Origin: Bacteroidales bacterium
Lineage (GTDB): Bacteria > Bacteroidota > Bacteroidia > Bacteroidales > Muribaculaceae
Reading direction: 5' to 3'
Assembly: GCA_003150235.1 (NCBI GenBank)
Contig: QAMW01000040.1
Coordinates: 25,496 to 88,560 of the forward strand
Length of the DNA: 63,065 nt
Positions 50,836 through 60,082 of this stretch are shown here, in pieces. Below the pieces are notes generated by a model. The model was not told where the DNA came from. It saw only the letters and a program-made list of their open reading frames with translations, and made no database searches. Position numbers and translations under genes: made by a program. The stretch's first letter is position 1. The number at the start of each line of letters is the position of its first letter.

Positions 50836-52317
50836 ATGGCAAAGGAACTTAAGGATCTCACAAAAAGAAGTGAAGATTACTCGAAATGGTACAATGAACT
50901 TGTGGTGAAGGCTGATCTCGCCGAGCAGAGTGCTGTACGCGGATGTATGGTGATAAAGCCTTACGGATATGCCATCTGGGAAAAGATGCAGCAGACACTT
51001 GACAAGATGTTTAAGGAAACCGGTGTGCAAAACGCATATTTCCCGCTTCTTATACCGAAGTCGTTTCTTTGCCGTGAGGCGGAGCATGTCGAAGGTTTTG
51101 CCAAGGAATGTGCCGTCGTGACACATTATCGTCTGAAAAATGACCCCAACGGCAATGGTGTCGTGGTTGACCCCGATGCGCGTCTTGAAGAGGAGCTTAT
51201 CGTGCGTCCTACTTCTGAAACTATCATTTGGGGTACATATAAAAACTGGATTCACAGTTACCGCGATCTCCCCGTGCTCTGCAACCAGTGGGCTAACGTG
51301 ATGCGTTGGGAGATGCGTACACGCATGTTCCTCCGTACAGCCGAGTTCCTTTGGCAGGAGGGTCATTGCGCCCATGCCACAGCCGAGGAATCGGAGGCAC
51401 GTACCGTGCAGATGATTAATCTGTATGCTGACTTTGCCGAGCGTTACATGGCGATGCCTGTAATAAAAGGCGTGAAGTCACCCAATGAGCGGTTTGCCGG
51501 AGCGCTCAACACCTATACCATAGAGGCGATGATGCAGGATGGCAAGGCTCTCCAGTCGGGTACGTCACATAATCTCGGTCAGAATTTTGCGAAGGCATTT
51601 GACGTTACTTTCGTAAATAAAGATAATAAGCCTGAATATGTATGGGCTAACTCGTGGGGCGTTTCTACCCGTCTTATGGGTGCGCTTATCATGACCCATT
51701 CCGATGATAACGGTCTGGTGCTTCCTCCCCATTTGGCTCCGATACAGGTGGTTATTGTCCCCATATACAAGAATGCCGAGCAGCTCGTAGAGGTAAGCAA
51801 GGCTGTGGAGCCTATCGTTTCGGCATTGCGTGACCTTGGTATAAGTGTGAAATATGACGATGCCGATAACCGCCGTCCGGGCTTCAAGTTTGCCGACTAC
51901 GAACTTAAGGGTGTGCCCGTACGTCTTGCCATCGGTGCCCGTGATATTGAAAACGGTACTGTCGAGGTTATGCGCCGTGACACTCTCGAGAAGCAGGTAG
52001 AGCCGATAGCAGGAATCGCCGAGCGTGTGCAGTCGCTTCTCGAGGAAATCCAGAACAATATCTATCAGAAGGCTCTCAAGCATCGTGAGGAGATGACCCG
52101 TACGGTTGACACATACGAGGAATTCAAGGTCGAGATTGAGAAGGGTGGCTTCATCCTTGCCCATTGGGACGGCACTCCTGAAACCGAGGATAAAATCAAG
52201 GAGGAAACCAAGGCTACCATACGTTGTATTCCACTCGAAGGCGACAAGACGCCCGGTGTATGTATGGTCACCGGCAAGCCTTCGGCACAGCGCGTGATTT
52301 TTGCCCGCAACTATTGA
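50836..52317 (+). CDS. proS: Prolyl-tRNA synthetase (archaeal/eukaryote-like type)
   Basis: The 493-aa class II synthetase charges tRNA-Pro. Features are YGYAIWEKMQQTLDKMF, EEELIVRPTSETIIWGTYKNWI (motif 2 entry), MRWEMRTRMFLRTAEFLWQEGHCAHAT, and the anticodon-binding domain from about residue 285 (HLAPIQVVIVPIYKN). The C-terminal extension ends in the conserved Tyr. There is no editing (INS) domain, as expected for the ProS type 3 form. The GT2 gene starts three bases after it. Confidence 0.98.
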   Translation: MAKELKDLTKRSEDYSKWYNELVVKADLAEQSAVRGCMVIKPYGYAIWEKMQQTLDKMFKETGVQNAYFPLLIPKSFLCREAEHVEGFAKECAVVTHYRLKNDPNGNGVVVDPDARLEEELIVRPTSETIIWGTYKNWIHSYRDLPVLCNQWANVMRWEMRTRMFLRTAEFLWQEGHCAHATAEESEARTVQMINLYADFAERYMAMPVIKGVKSPNERFAGALNTYTIEAMMQDGKALQSGTSHNLGQNFAKAFDVTFVNKDNKPEYVWANSWGVSTRLMGALIMTHSDDNGLVLPPHLAPIQVVIVPIYKNAEQLVEVSKAVEPIVSALRDLGISVKYDDADNRRPGFKFADYELKGVPVRLAIGARDIENGTVEVMRRDTLEKQVEPIAGIAERVQSLLEEIQNNIYQKALKHREEMTRTVDTYEEFKVEIEKGGFILAHWDGTPETEDKIKEETKATIRCIPLEGDKTPGVCMVTGKPSAQRVIFARNY

Positions 52318-52320
52318 TTT

Positions 52321-53271
52321 ATGTCAGCTCCGCTACTTGCCATTGTGATGCCTTGCTATAATGATAGCGAGGTGCTTCCATTGTCGATTGAAATGTTGTC
52401 GGGAATATTGGATTCCCTTGCTGAATCCGGCAAAATATCTCCGGAGAGCTATATACTTTGTGTCGATGATGGAAGTTCCGATTCCACATGGCGGCTGATT
52501 AATGAATTTCACAAGAGTGACTTCCGTGTAAAGGGGGTCACTCTTGCCCATAACCGGGGACAACAGTCGGCACTCATGGCTGGACTGATGACCGTTAGCG
52601 GTAAATGTGATGCCGCGATTACTATTGATGCCGACCTTCAGGATGACCCGACTGTGATTCCTGAGATGGTCGATATGTTTATTGCCGGGAAAGACATCGT
52701 TTATGGAGTAAGACGGAGCCGGACAACCGATTCATGGTTTAAGCGCACATCGGCTCATGCTTTTTATCGCCTTCAGCGTTCATTGGGCATGAATACTATT
52801 TATGATCATGCCGATTATCGTCTGTTGAGTGACAAGGCTATAGGGCTGCTTGCGGAGTATGGCGAGACTAATCTTTTTCTCCGTGGCATTATTCCCCAGA
52901 TAGGTCTGGACAGTGGCATTGTGACCTACGACAGGCAGAAACGCGCTGCCGGAGAAAGCAAGTATTCCTTGACGAAGATGATAAGCTTCTCAATCGACGG
53001 GGTCACTTCTTTTTCGGCAAAACCAATCAGGATGATTTTCTTTGTCGGGCTTGCATTGCTCTTGCTTGACATTATAGTTGCCATTTATGTGTTTACGTCT
53101 TATTTTGCTGACCGTGCAATAATCGGCTGGACATCATTGATGCTGTCGGTATGGTTTCTCGGGAGTCTTATACTTATGGGGATAGGTGTAGTAGGGGAGT
53201 ATATCGGCAAGATATTCAGTGAGGTGAAACATCGCCCACGCTATGCTATCCGCGACATATTATGGGATTGA
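52321..53271 (+). CDS. GT2 glycosyltransferase, ArnC/GtrB-like
   Basis: The 316-aa inverting enzyme transfers a sugar from a nucleotide donor to undecaprenyl phosphate at the inner-membrane face. It shows VMPCYNDSEVLP, LCVDDGSSDSTW, AITIDADLQDDP (DXD-like) and two C-terminal membrane helices (about residues 232-255 and 265-290), ending EYIGKIFSEVKHRPRY. It is a paralog of the enzyme at 55904-56842. Its 3' end overlaps the convergent ArnT-like gene by 12 bases. With the neighbours it forms an Arn-like lipid modification set. Confidence 0.93.
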   Translation: MSAPLLAIVMPCYNDSEVLPLSIEMLSGILDSLAESGKISPESYILCVDDGSSDSTWRLINEFHKSDFRVKGVTLAHNRGQQSALMAGLMTVSGKCDAAITIDADLQDDPTVIPEMVDMFIAGKDIVYGVRRSRTTDSWFKRTSAHAFYRLQRSLGMNTIYDHADYRLLSDKAIGLLAEYGETNLFLRGIIPQIGLDSGIVTYDRQKRAAGESKYSLTKMISFSIDGVTSFSAKPIRMIFFVGLALLLLDIIVAIYVFTSYFADRAIIGWTSLMLSVWFLGSLILMGIGVVGEYIGKIFSEVKHRPRYAIRDILWD

Positions 53272-55005
53272 TGTTTCCTTCTTGAAGCGATATACTTCAT
53301 AGGCGTTGTGGATATCGCTTAAATCCGATGATTTGTAAACCGGTTCAAATTTATACCCCTCTTTTGCAAATTCCGGAAAATATTGTAAGGCATCATAATC
53401 AAACACTAATAAGAACCCCTCGTCAGGGCGTGTCTTGTAGAAATTGCCGATTCTGTTTCCCAGATAGAAATTTATTTCAAAGAAATGGATGGGGTCTCCC
53501 GCGCTGAATACTCCTTCCGATATAAACTCATATAATTTGCCTTTGCTCTCTGGTGCTATACGGTCTATTTCCTCGGTAAGTGTCTTTTTTGACTTGATAT
53601 TTAATACTGTCGGTTGATATACTCCATCAAGCGAGAGATAGAGTGCGAGTGTGACAACTAATATTCCATATATGGGATTCCTGTTATCTTTTTTACGCGA
53701 GTATATCCACCAGCCGATTCCTGTAAAGGTTGTTATGGCTATAAGAATCCATTTCCATATTCCGGATATCTCGCCAAGGGCGTGAAGTACTGCGATATTA
53801 AAAGCGGCGTGTCGCCCTTCAAAGATTGAATCGGGGATAAGATTTAATTTAAGGGTTATAAGCACAATCGGGAGTAGGATACACACAGTGGCGAGTATTC
53901 CTCCATAGATTTTTACAGCTTTTGCCCCGTTTCTGACAAGATAGAAGGAGTACTTGGCAAGGAAATATGCTATAAACGGATATATGGGCATAAGATATAC
54001 ACTGCGTTTGCTTTGAGGAAAGCAATAGAAGAGGAATATGACCACAATCGCTGTCAACGAGAACATATCGACTGATGACATGCGCTTTATCGACCCTCCG
54101 ATGGTGCTGAACATATTTCGCGATATGCTGAAACGGTGATAATGGAGTGAGAAAAGTGATATCACTGCAAACAGAGTCCAAGGGGTGAATCCTCCTACCA
54201 TTGTCACCAGATTGAAATACCAGGGATTTACACATGAATCGTAACTCATGGTGTTGGTCATTCTTCCCAGGTTTTCTTCAAGTACAAGGTCAAAAAATTC
54301 TTTTCCACCGTGGTTATATGCCGCGATATACCATGCCACAGGTAAAATCAATGACAGGATGCCGCATAAACTCAGTTTCCATACAACGGTCCATAGCTTA
54401 ACTCTCTTGATAATCAAGAATACTCCTGTTACAAGACATGGTATAATCGAGCCTACAGGTCCTTTGGTGAGGGTGGCACAGCTCATCAGCAATATCGCTA
54501 TCCATGGTATGCCGTGTAACCCTCTGTCATACCATCGGTAGAAACAGAATAGCGCAAGCACAGTCAATGCGGTCAACACCATGTCTACCCGGCAGTTTTC
54601 GCCCGCCCGGTGAAGCTCAAAGGTTGTAAACGCGATTAGTGCGGTTACTATGGCAAGTCTTAGCATTACATGTCGGGCATAGAAAACGAAACATCCCATG
54701 ATGGTGGCAATCAAGGATATTGCCGACGGCAGACGAGACATCGCCTCATTGACTTCTCCTCCGTTAAGCAGCATGGAGACAGCTGCGATACACCAATGGA
54801 AAAATGGCGGTTTATATGGTATTTCACCTCCGTTATTACGAGGTAATATCCAGTCATTCTGCTCAATCATGGAATATGCCACCACTGCTTCTCGTGGTTC
54901 TCCTTTGGTGTGAAAGTCTGATAGTCCGATAAAGGGGAGGAGAGTAAGGGCACAGATGGCTAACAATATCCAGAATGTCTTTTTATAAGCTGCTTGGCTC
55001 ATCAT
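53260..55005 (-). CDS. ArnT-like GT-C glycosyltransferase
   Basis: The 581-aa integral membrane protein has about 12 helices and the PMT/ArnT N-terminal periplasmic loop: DFHTKGEPREAVVAYSMIEQNDWILPRNNGGEIPYKPPFFHW, with the acidic E-P-R motif used in catalysis. It moves a sugar from undecaprenyl phosphate to a periplasmic acceptor; in ArnT that is lipid A. The neighbouring GT2 enzymes could supply the lipid-linked donor. The gene diverges from the deacetylase gene; a -7 motif TAACTTTG lies at 55039-55032 on the minus strand. Confidence 0.9.
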   Translation of the reverse strand: MMSQAAYKKTFWILLAICALTLLPFIGLSDFHTKGEPREAVVAYSMIEQNDWILPRNNGGEIPYKPPFFHWCIAAVSMLLNGGEVNEAMSRLPSAISLIATIMGCFVFYARHVMLRLAIVTALIAFTTFELHRAGENCRVDMVLTALTVLALFCFYRWYDRGLHGIPWIAILLMSCATLTKGPVGSIIPCLVTGVFLIIKRVKLWTVVWKLSLCGILSLILPVAWYIAAYNHGGKEFFDLVLEENLGRMTNTMSYDSCVNPWYFNLVTMVGGFTPWTLFAVISLFSLHYHRFSISRNMFSTIGGSIKRMSSVDMFSLTAIVVIFLFYCFPQSKRSVYLMPIYPFIAYFLAKYSFYLVRNGAKAVKIYGGILATVCILLPIVLITLKLNLIPDSIFEGRHAAFNIAVLHALGEISGIWKWILIAITTFTGIGWWIYSRKKDNRNPIYGILVVTLALYLSLDGVYQPTVLNIKSKKTLTEEIDRIAPESKGKLYEFISEGVFSAGDPIHFFEINFYLGNRIGNFYKTRPDEGFLLVFDYDALQYFPEFAKEGYKFEPVYKSSDLSDIHNAYEVYRFKKETSIP

Positions 55006-55071
55006 AGTTGCAAATTGTAAATAAAGTTGTGCAAAGTTATAAATATATTTCCGAATGTCGAAGGTTTCCTC

Positions 55072-55079
55072 TACCTTTG
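55072..55079 (+). promoter_or_regulatory. -7 element of the deacetylase-GT2 operon
   Basis: TACCTTTG matches TAnnTTTG 24 bases before the ATG at 55103. The upstream region has TTTC rather than TTTG at the right distance, so support is moderate. Confidence 0.55.
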
Positions 55080-55102
55080 TACTGAATATAATATATAGCT
55101 AT

Positions 55103-55895
55103 ATGGTCTTGTTAAGCTTCGACACGGAGGAATTTGATGTACCGCGTGAGCATGGCATTGATTTTTCGTTGGACGACGGCATGAAGGTGTCAGTTTTTGG
55201 GACAAACCGTATTTTGGATTGCCTGGAGGAAAATGGTGTGAAAGCGACTTTTTTCTGTACGGCAAATTTCGTGGAACATGCTCCGGAAGTCTTACGTCGC
55301 ATAATTGATGAAGGACATGAGGTGGCAGCTCATGGATGTGACCACTGGCATCCGGAACCGTCGGATGTGTCCCGGTCCAAGGAAATAATCGAGCGGCAGA
55401 CAGGGGTGAAGGTGAAAGGTTACCGTCAGCCACGTATGTTTCCGGTGTCAGATGACGAGCTTGAACGGTGTGGCTATATCTATAACTCGTCTCTTAATCC
55501 GGCATTTATTCCCGGACGCTATATGCACTTGTCGGAACCCCGTACTCCATTTATGACCGGTGACCCTTCTCCAGATTCCCGCTTCTGTCACTCCATTGAC
55601 GCGTTTCCCTCTGTTCTGGCTTGCCTATCATAATCTTCCCGGAGGCGTTTATCGCTCGCTATCCCGCAGGGTATGGCGTCACGACGGCTTTTTTGTCACC
55701 TATTTTCATCCATGGGAGTTCTTTCCGCTGTCGGCACATCCTGAATTCAAGATGCCTTATATAATAAAGCATAATTCCGGAGAGAAAATGGTGCAGCGTC
55801 TCGACCGGCTGATAAAGATGTTCAAGAAAGAAGGGGCGTCGTTTATCACTTACGCGGAGTTTGCCGCAATAAAAATGAAGGAATTGAAGAAATAG
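55103..55895 (+). pseudogene. NodB-type polysaccharide deacetylase, frameshifted
   Basis: The first frame (to 55633) carries the catalytic part: VLLSFDTEEFD (metal-binding Asp) and HEVAAHGCDHWHPE (His-x3-His), then YRQPRMFPV. The family C-terminus continues in another frame (55560-55895) with LLQIPASVTPLTRFPLFW and FVTYFHPWEFFP. Removing one C from the run at 55564-55566 restores a single protein of about 263 aa. As written the protein would end early, with a foreign tail of about 23 residues. It is the ArnD-like position of the lipid modification set. It could be a sequencing error, a true mutation or a slippery tract. The GT2 gene follows after eight bases. Confidence 0.85.
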
Positions 55896-55903
55896 AGAGT
55901 GTT

Positions 55904-56842
55904 ATGGTAAAATTGGCATTGGTGTCGCCCTGTTATAATGAAGAAGAGGTATTGACCAACTCGGCGGCGCGTCTTACTCTTTTATTTGACCGGCTTATAA
56001 AGACGGGTAAAATCTCGCCGGACAGTTTTGTGCTTTTCGTAAATGACGGCAGCAAGGATCATACTTGGGAAATAATAAAGAAACTCAATCAAAACGATAG
56101 CCGTTTCCATGGCATAGACCTCGCGCACAATTCAGGACATCAGACCGCCATACTGGCGGGAATGATGACAGTAAGGGATGATTGTGATGCTGTTATTACC
56201 ATTGATGCCGATCTTCAGGATGATATTGACGTTATCGAAAACATGGTTGACTCCTACGAAAACGGTTATGACGTAGTCTACGGGGTCAAGGTGTCACGCG
56301 ACGGGGATTCCCGGATGAAGCGTCTTACAGCAATGGCTTTCTACAAGTTACAGCGCAAGATGGGGGTAGAGGCGATATATAATCATGCTGATTTCCGGTT
56401 GTTGAGCAAACGTGTGCTTGATGAGCTGGCGCGGTTTGATGAACGCAATCTTTATCTGCGTGGAATAATACCGTTAATCGGTTATCCATCAACTACAGTC
56501 AATGATACTATAAGCGAGCGTCAGGGTGGAAAATCCAAATACACGTTTAAGAAAATGTTTTCTCTCGCCTTGGACGGCATTACATCGTTCTCGGTGCAGC
56601 CTATCTACGGTATTCTTTCTGTCGGAGTGATATTCATGATTATAAGCGTGGCGATAGGCATATACGTGCTTTATTCTATTGTCACAGATTCTGCCGTGAG
56701 CGGATGGTCGTCGCTGATTATCTCGATATGGTTTGTTGGAGGCGTCATCCTATTGTCGGTAGGAGTCGTAGGGCTTTATATCGGCAAGATATTCAGTGAG
56801 GTGAAGCGCCGACCACGCTATTCCGTAAAAGAGAGGGTATAA
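55904..56842 (+). CDS. GT2 glycosyltransferase, second ArnC/GtrB-like paralog
   Basis: The 312-aa protein is clearly homologous to the enzyme at 52321-53271. Matching blocks are VSPCYNEEEVL, LFVNDGSKDHTW, AHNSGHQTAILAGMMTV, ITIDADLQDD, YNHADFRLLSKR, YLRGIIPLIGYP and the terminal GKIFSEVKRRPRY, plus two C-terminal membrane helices. It probably charges undecaprenyl phosphate with a sugar. Two such enzymes around one ArnT-like protein suggest either two donor sugars or a duplicated function. It is translationally close to the deacetylase and convergent with rimM. Confidence 0.93.
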   Translation: MVKLALVSPCYNEEEVLTNSAARLTLLFDRLIKTGKISPDSFVLFVNDGSKDHTWEIIKKLNQNDSRFHGIDLAHNSGHQTAILAGMMTVRDDCDAVITIDADLQDDIDVIENMVDSYENGYDVVYGVKVSRDGDSRMKRLTAMAFYKLQRKMGVEAIYNHADFRLLSKRVLDELARFDERNLYLRGIIPLIGYPSTTVNDTISERQGGKSKYTFKKMFSLALDGITSFSVQPIYGILSVGVIFMIISVAIGIYVLYSIVTDSAVSGWSSLIISIWFVGGVILLSVGVVGLYIGKIFSEVKRRPRYSVKERV

Positions 56843-57367
56843 TCACAGGTCAAGTAATCCTTCCGGAATTGTCATCACCACTATCTTTCTGTCCGGGTCT
56901 ATTTCATCGATAAGGTCATCGGCAATCGGAATGTAGACTGTCGATTCATTTTGTGCCTTTACAAGGAACAAGGCATTTTCGGTGCTGTCTTCTACTCCGG
57001 TTATTTCGCCTATGGGTTGACCGTTGACATGAACAATCGTGTATCCGATAAGGTCGGAGGCATACATGCCGTCTTCATCGGGTTGTTCTTTCACATCGTC
57101 GGATATAAGTGCATATACTTCATGATTGGTAAGCTCTGCGGCTTTTTGTTCATTGTCGATGCCGTCAAGAGCCATGATTACGGTGTCAACGCGCTTCGGG
57201 CGTATGGATTCAATAAAAAACGGTACGAAAATGCCGTCGATATTCATAACCAGTTTTTCAAGACGGTCGGCGATGACATCTTCGTCAAGATACACGTTTA
57301 TTTCCCCATGTATGCCGTGAGGCTTGCCGATTTTGCCTATTTCTACAAGCTCTTTTTCTTCAATCAT
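56843..57367 (-). CDS. rimM: 16S rRNA processing protein RimM
   Basis: RimM helps mature the head of the 30S subunit and binds S19. The 174-aa protein has the N-terminal RimM domain (EIGKIGKPHGIHGEINVYLD, then RVDTVIMALDGIDNEQKAAELTNHEVYA) and a PRC-barrel C-terminus (LIGYTIVHVNGQPIGEITGVEDSTENALFLV, then IPIADDLIDEIDPDRKIVVM). It starts 11 bases after the murA stop, probably in the same operon. Its 3' end abuts the convergent GT2 gene. Confidence 0.97.
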   Translation of the reverse strand: MIEEKELVEIGKIGKPHGIHGEINVYLDEDVIADRLEKLVMNIDGIFVPFFIESIRPKRVDTVIMALDGIDNEQKAAELTNHEVYALISDDVKEQPDEDGMYASDLIGYTIVHVNGQPIGEITGVEDSTENALFLVKAQNESTVYIPIADDLIDEIDPDRKIVVMTIPEGLLDL

Positions 57368-57378
57368 CAGTAGTTGGA

Positions 57379-58689
57379 TTATTGTGATACACGCATGATA
57401 TGGGCACCGATAGCGTTAAGACGCTTGTCGATATCTTCATATCCGCGGTCAATCTGGTCAATGTTATGGATGCTGCTGGTGCCTTTGGCACTCATGGCGG
57501 CGATGAGCATCGCTATTCCGGCGCGGATATCAGGCGACACCATTGTCGTGGCTCGCAGCGCGTGAAGTCTGCCGGAGCCTATTACGGCGGCGCGATGGGG
57601 GTCACATAATATAATCTGCGCTCCCATATCGATAAGCTTATCCACGAAAAAGAGGCGGCTTTCAAACATTTTCTGATGTATGAGCACACTTCCTTTTGCC
57701 TGCGTAGCCACCACGAGAAACACGCTCAGCAGGTCGGGCGAGAGTCCGGGCCAGGGGGCATCGGCAAAAGTCATTATAGATCCGTCGATAAATGTCTCGA
57801 TTTCATATCCGTCACGTTGGGGTATGATTATGTCGTCATTGCTACGCAGAAGTTCTATTCCGAGGCGTTTGAAGCTGTCGGGCATGATTCCAAGATCATC
57901 ATAGCCTACATTTTTTAATGTGAGCTCACTTCCGGTCATTGCCGCCATACCTATGAAACTGCCTACCTCAATCATATCGGGAAGCACCGTGTGGGTGGTT
58001 CCGTGAAGTGATTTAACTCCGGTTATATGCAGAAGGTTTGACCCGATTCCTTCTATCCGTGCGCCCATGGAATTGAGCATCTTGCAGAGTTGCTGGATAT
58101 AGGGTTCACACGCGGCGTTATATATAGTGGTCTCGCCTTCGGCAAGCACCGATGCCATGATTATGTTTGCCGTTCCGGTCACTGACGCTTCATCGAGCAG
58201 CATGTAGGTGCCTCTGAGTCCATCGGTATGGATTTCGTAGGCGTGAGTCTCGGTATTGTAGTTGAACTCTGCTCCAAGCTTGTTTATGCCTATGAAATGT
58301 GTGTCAAGACGTCGGCGCCCTATTTTATCGCCTCCGGGCTTAGGTAATACCGCTTTTCCGAAACGTGCCACAAGCGGTCCTACAAACATCACGGATCCGC
58401 GTAGCGATGCGGCTTTTTTTATGTAATCCTGCGTTGACAAATAGTCTATGTTTACCGCGTCAGCCTGAAATGCGTAGGAATGTGGGGCGAGACGCTCAAT
58501 CTTTACCCCCATGTCAGTGAGCATCGATATCAGGTTGTTTATGTCGAGAATGTCGGGTATATTTTCGATTACGACACGCTCCGGAGTAAGAAGCACTGCG
58601 CATATCACTTCAAGAGCCTCGTTTTTTGCCCCTTGAGGAGTGATTTCTCCATGAAGGGTGTGACCGCCTTCTACGATAAATGTACTCAT
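57379..58689 (-). CDS. murA: UDP-N-acetylglucosamine 1-carboxyvinyltransferase, Cys-to-Asp form
   Basis: MurA transfers enolpyruvate from PEP to UDP-GlcNAc, the first committed step of peptidoglycan synthesis. The 436-aa protein starts at ATG 58689 (MSTFIVEGGHTLHGEITPQGAKNEAL); the longer frame upstream is unsupported. The active-site loop reads LPKPGGDKIGRRRLDTH with Asp121 in place of the Cys (Cys115 in E. coli) that fosfomycin alkylates. This is the naturally fosfomycin-insensitive form known from other bacteria. The remaining blocks (GSVMFVGPLVARFG, ASVTGTANIIMA, DIRAGIAMLIAAM) are normal. Confidence 0.97.
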   Translation of the reverse strand: MSTFIVEGGHTLHGEITPQGAKNEALEVICAVLLTPERVVIENIPDILDINNLISMLTDMGVKIERLAPHSYAFQADAVNIDYLSTQDYIKKAASLRGSVMFVGPLVARFGKAVLPKPGGDKIGRRRLDTHFIGINKLGAEFNYNTETHAYEIHTDGLRGTYMLLDEASVTGTANIIMASVLAEGETTIYNAACEPYIQQLCKMLNSMGARIEGIGSNLLHITGVKSLHGTTHTVLPDMIEVGSFIGMAAMTGSELTLKNVGYDDLGIMPDSFKRLGIELLRSNDDIIIPQRDGYEIETFIDGSIMTFADAPWPGLSPDLLSVFLVVATQAKGSVLIHQKMFESRLFFVDKLIDMGAQIILCDPHRAAVIGSGRLHALRATTMVSPDIRAGIAMLIAAMSAKGTSSIHNIDQIDRGYEDIDKRLNAIGAHIMRVSQ

Positions 58690-58714
58690 GCCGGAATCAG
58701 TTGATGGTGATGTC

Positions 58715-59308
58715 TTATTTTTTCTTTTTCTTCTTACCTGCAGGTTGCGGTGCCGGTGCCGCCTTAAACTCATGTAGGCGGCAGCTCGCAGGATCAAGCC
58801 GTATCAGTCCGTGACTGTAAGCGGCAAGATCTTTAAATACTTTTGCATCGTCAACACCGTCGGGGTTGACCGCGAGCATGAGCTTCTTCATGTGGTTGGC
58901 AATCAGGAGCACAAGCGCGTCGCGCTCTTCACCTTCTTCCATGGCTGCCGCCTTGGCTATCATCAGCTCGATGTATTTGCCGTAGTGGCGCAGTTTGATT
59001 GGCGCGAGCTCATAATTTAACGGTTCGGGACGTGTGCCGAGATTTTCCGGTTTTATAATCTCATAGGGGTAATCGATGTCGAGTTTGAAATCTGACATTA
59101 TTGCGAGATGATCCCAAAGCTTGTACTTGAAATCCTCGGTGTCGCGCAACTGCGGGAAAAGATTGCCCATTGAAGCGATAATCGAGTAGGCGCATACTGT
59201 TCGTTCTTCCCGGTCAGGGATTGATACACAGTAATCCACCATTTGCTGTATGTTTCTGCCGTATTCAGGCAATATCAGTTTCTTTAGTTGTGTATTGTAT
59301 GTAAGCAT
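58715..59308 (-). CDS. DUF4290 domain protein
   Basis: The 197-aa cytoplasmic protein begins MLTYNTQLKKLILPEYGRNIQQMVDYCVSIPDREER and matches the Bacteroidota-specific DUF4290 family, commonly next to murA. Its C-terminus ends in a low-complexity Lys tail (PAPQPAGKKKKKK). Function is unknown; conserved linkage to murA and rimM suggests a role in envelope growth or translation. A perfect promoter lies just upstream and murA starts 25 bases after its stop. Confidence 0.93.
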   Translation of the reverse strand: MLTYNTQLKKLILPEYGRNIQQMVDYCVSIPDREERTVCAYSIIASMGNLFPQLRDTEDFKYKLWDHLAIMSDFKLDIDYPYEIIKPENLGTRPEPLNYELAPIKLRHYGKYIELMIAKAAAMEEGEERDALVLLIANHMKKLMLAVNPDGVDDAKVFKDLAAYSHGLIRLDPASCRLHEFKAAPAPQPAGKKKKKK

Positions 59309-59335
59309 ATAGGCATCTGTTTTGCTAACTTGTCA

Positions 59336-59367
59336 AAGTTACCACAAAAAAGATAATCTACCAAATA
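59336..59367 (-). promoter_or_regulatory. Promoter of the DUF4290-murA-rimM operon
   Basis: On the minus strand TTTG (59367-59364) lies 20 bases before TAACTTTG (59343-59336), a perfect consensus. The DUF4290 start is 27 bases downstream. Confidence 0.85.
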
Positions 59368-59399
59368 AAAGTGTTTTGTACACTTGCATTATGCGCAGG

Positions 59400-60065
59400 T
59401 TACTGTTGCCATACAGAACTGTCGGCATCGGGATTGACCAGTAACTCCGAGGTGCCGGGAGCGTCATCACAGTTATATATCATCACTGTCAGGGCAAGAG
59501 GTCCCTGGGCTCCGGTTATATGTACGGCTTCTATGTCGGCAGTCGCTGAGGGTCCGGTAAAAAATGAACCATATTGGTGTTCGGCGAGATTCAGCCCGGC
59601 GTATGCCTCGTGTAATCCGCTTTTGATGCAGTTGCTGTCAAGAAATATGAACAGCCGCCGCGACATAAGTGCGCAGGCTGCATGATGTAGACTCCTGTCG
59701 GTTACCCATACGGAACCCATTTCTCCCACGCCCATGCTGCTTTCGGTAACGCAAGTGTCTATTTTATGGGCGTTATGAAGGTCGGTAAGCTCATCTTCTG
59801 AGATATTTCCGTCTACTCCTGCAGCGGAGGAATAAATTATCTCTTTGTCACGATTCATCTCGGGCTGTGTCTCGAGCCATGCCACGGCATCATGGCGTGA
59901 CTTGAATTTGATTGCCCTGCCGTCAAATGACAACAACTTGCCAATAAAGTTTTCCAAAGGATTTCCCGGATAACTATATAACGGTATTTCCGGGAGCGGT
60001 CGGTTTGTCGGTTTTCCCGACCTGATACGGGAGAGTATTTCGTTTTTTATATCTTCTTGATTCAT
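59400..60065 (-). CDS. lutC: Lactate utilization protein C (LUD domain)
   Basis: The 221-aa protein contains the LUD domain: DAVAWLETQPEMN, then VCVTESSMGVGEMGSVWVTD-like segments (TCVTESSMGVGEMGSVWV), FLDSNCIKSGLHEAY, and FFTGPSATADIEAVHITGAQGP near the C-terminus, the LutC signature. LutABC oxidises L-lactate to pyruvate. It is the last gene of the operon, 17 bases after lutB. Confidence 0.92.
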   Translation of the reverse strand: MNQEDIKNEILSRIRSGKPTNRPLPEIPLYSYPGNPLENFIGKLLSFDGRAIKFKSRHDAVAWLETQPEMNRDKEIIYSSAAGVDGNISEDELTDLHNAHKIDTCVTESSMGVGEMGSVWVTDRSLHHAACALMSRRLFIFLDSNCIKSGLHEAYAGLNLAEHQYGSFFTGPSATADIEAVHITGAQGPLALTVMIYNCDDAPGTSELLVNPDADSSVWQQ

Positions 60066-60082
60066 GTGTCGGCTTTATAAAA

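Noticed and set aside
50707..51375. Minus-strand ORF of 222 aa over proS
   Set aside because: Antisense shadow; no promoter or family support.
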